7,096 nt of DNA from Nitrospirota bacterium (GTDB taxonomy: Bacteria > Nitrospirota > Leptospirillia > Leptospirillales > Leptospirillaceae), in the NCBI GenBank assembly GCA_021828525.1, contig JAJZGM010000060.1:1-7096 (forward strand). Reading direction: 5' to 3'. A program made the position numbers and the translations under genes. Below are positions 5,902 to 7,096 of the stretch, in pieces. The first letter of the stretch is position 1. Each line of letters starts with the position of its first letter. The notes beneath the pieces were generated by a model, which was not told the origin of the DNA, did not search any database, and was given only the letters and a program-made list of their open reading frames with translations.

Positions 5902-7096
5902 GTGATCTCCCATCTCCGCATCTCAGCCTTTGCGACGATAGAGGAGATGTCGATCTCCTTCGAGGAAGGGCTGACGGTCATTACCGGAGAAACGGGCGCC
6001 GGAAAGTCCCTTCTTGTTGACGCACTTTTTCTGGTCTCGGGGCAAAAGCCCCGGGGCCTGACAGTGCGCCCTGGCTACCCTGAGGGGGTTGTCGAAGCCT
6101 CCTTCTCTTCTCCTTCCCTTCCGATTCCCGAATCCCTCTCCGAACTCCTAGCTCCCGGCGAGGACATCGTCATCCGCCGCGTCGTGTCCTCGACCGGCCG
6201 ATTCAGACAGACTGTCAACGGACAATCCATCTCCAATGCCCAACTCCAGACTCTTGTCGATATCCTTTTCGACATTGTCGGCCAAGGGGACAATCACCGC
6301 CTTTCCCAAAGCGAGGTGCATCGCCACTACCTCGATGCCTTTGCCAGGACCTCCGGTCTTGCCGACAGTTTCGAAGCTCTGCGCCGGGAGATCCTGACCC
6401 TCCGGAGGCAGAGGGAGGAGATTGCAGACCTCCGGGAGCGTGACCTGCGGGAACGGGAGGAACGAATCAGGATGCAGGAAGATGCGGAGACTCTGTCCGG
6501 TCGTCCGGGCGAGTTCGAGGAGCTTTCAAAGACCCTGTCGGCCCAGCTCAATCTCCAGGAAATTCTTCTTCTGACGGGCCGATCCTACGGAGCCCTTTAT
6601 GAGGATGAGGAGAGCGTCCTTTCCCACCTTGGGCGCATCGTCTCCGATCTCGACCATATTCTTTCCCTCGACACGACTATGCAGGACGTCCGGGGCTCCC
6701 TGGGCGAGGCGATAGAGATTCTGAAGGATTCCGCCCACGAGCTTCACCATTACCGGGAATCACTCGAGATGGATCCGGAGCGCCTTTCGGCTCTGGAGTC
6801 CCGCTTCAGTCTCTATCGAAGGCTCGCCCAGAAGTATCATGTCCGGCCGGAGGAGCTCGTCGGCCATCTGGAGCAGGCGATGATGACAGAGTCCCTGTCG
6901 TCAGACGAGGCCCTCGAGGAGACGGATCGTCGCATCCGTGATTGCGAAGGCAGGCTTCTGGAGATCGGGCAAGGTCTGGGGGAGAGACGCAGAGCCGCTT
7001 CGGAGGGCTTTTCTTCTGAGGTGTGTGACGTTCTTCGTTGCCTGCGGATCGAAGATCCTTCTTTTTCTGTCTCCCTTGTCCCCTATCCCGATCCCC
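5902..7096 (+). CDS. recN: DNA repair protein RecN, N-terminal part (3' end outside window)
   Basis: RecN is an SMC-like ATPase that acts at DNA double-strand breaks during recombinational repair. The frame stays open from GTG 5902 to the window edge, giving 398 complete codons of a protein usually about 550-570 long. GTG 5902 is chosen because the following VISHLRISAFATIEE matches the RecN N-terminal strand; the next ATG at 5947 would delete it. The Walker A motif GETGAGKS is at residues 29-36 (K35) after the family-typical GLTVITGETGAGKS. The Q-loop region is GQGDNHRLS (127-135) followed by YLDAFA. Residues from about 155 onward are charged and helical, forming the first coiled-coil arm. 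RFSLYRRLAQKYHV (301-314) matches the conserved RecN R-L-x-x-KY region. The ABC signature and Walker B lie beyond the window. No strong ribosome site precedes the start, so translation is probably coupled to trxA. Confidence 0.93.
   Translation, partial: MISHLRISAFATIEEMSISFEEGLTVITGETGAGKSLLVDALFLVSGQKPRGLTVRPGYPEGVVEASFSSPSLPIPESLSELLAPGEDIVIRRVVSSTGRFRQTVNGQSISNAQLQTLVDILFDIVGQGDNHRLSQSEVHRHYLDAFARTSGLADSFEALRREILTLRRQREEIADLRERDLREREERIRMQEDAETLSGRPGEFEELSKTLSAQLNLQEILLLTGRSYGALYEDEESVLSHLGRIVSDLDHILSLDTTMQDVRGSLGEAIEILKDSAHELHHYRESLEMDPERLSALESRFSLYRRLAQKYHVRPEELVGHLEQAMMTESLSSDEALEETDRRIRDCEGRLLEIGQGLGERRRAASEGFSSEVCDVLRCLRIEDPSFSVSLVPYPDP

Noticed and set aside
3730..5913. A 727-codon open frame on the minus strand across groEL and trxA
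   Set aside because: It is the antisense shadow of two strongly conserved genes in GC-rich codon context. Its translation resembles no protein family, and it crosses the groESL terminator and trxA start region without signals of its own.

Overview
The window is an ordinary chromosomal stretch of a moderately GC-rich bacterium, with all recognisable genes on the + strand. A periplasmic EnvC-type protein and a CtpA-type protease suggest a Gram-negative-type envelope. The CIRCE operator in front of groESL suggests a lineage with the HrcA repressor. GroES lacks the long roof hairpin of enterobacterial forms. The phylum cannot be fixed from this sequence alone; a Nitrospirota/Leptospirillum-like or deltaproteobacterial-type organism is only a guess. 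No mobile element, CRISPR array, tRNA or rRNA was seen.

Layout. Positions 1-541 hold the C-terminal part of an FtsX-like membrane protein. Its stop overlaps the GTG start of an EnvC/M23-like coiled-coil protein (538-1752). After 155 nt carrying a good promoter candidate comes a PDZ-containing S41 carboxyl-terminal protease (ctpA, 1908-3230). A sigma70-type promoter followed by a CIRCE operator (3346-3372) precedes groES (3409-3672) and groEL (3745-5373), which end at a strong G7/C7 plus T9 terminator (5388-5419). Thioredoxin trxA (5564-5896) follows, and 5 nt after its stop comes recN, which starts at GTG 5902 and runs off the right edge.

How the genes fit together. The left third is an envelope and cell-division module. 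FtsEX normally transmits ATPase-driven conformational change across the membrane to an EnvC-type coiled-coil activator of peptidoglycan amidases, and CtpA-type proteases act on periplasmic proteins, including cell-wall hydrolases in some species. The middle is the heat-shock chaperonin operon. The right part is redox maintenance (TrxA) and double-strand-break repair (RecN). The theme from the middle rightward is stress survival.

I see no previously undescribed system. The points most worth a second look are the atypical cytoplasmic loop of the FtsX-like protein, the partly decayed active site of its EnvC-like partner, the compact GroES, and the close trxA-recN arrangement. No stretch over 300 nt lacks a gene; the longest gaps are 155, 178 and 190 nt.
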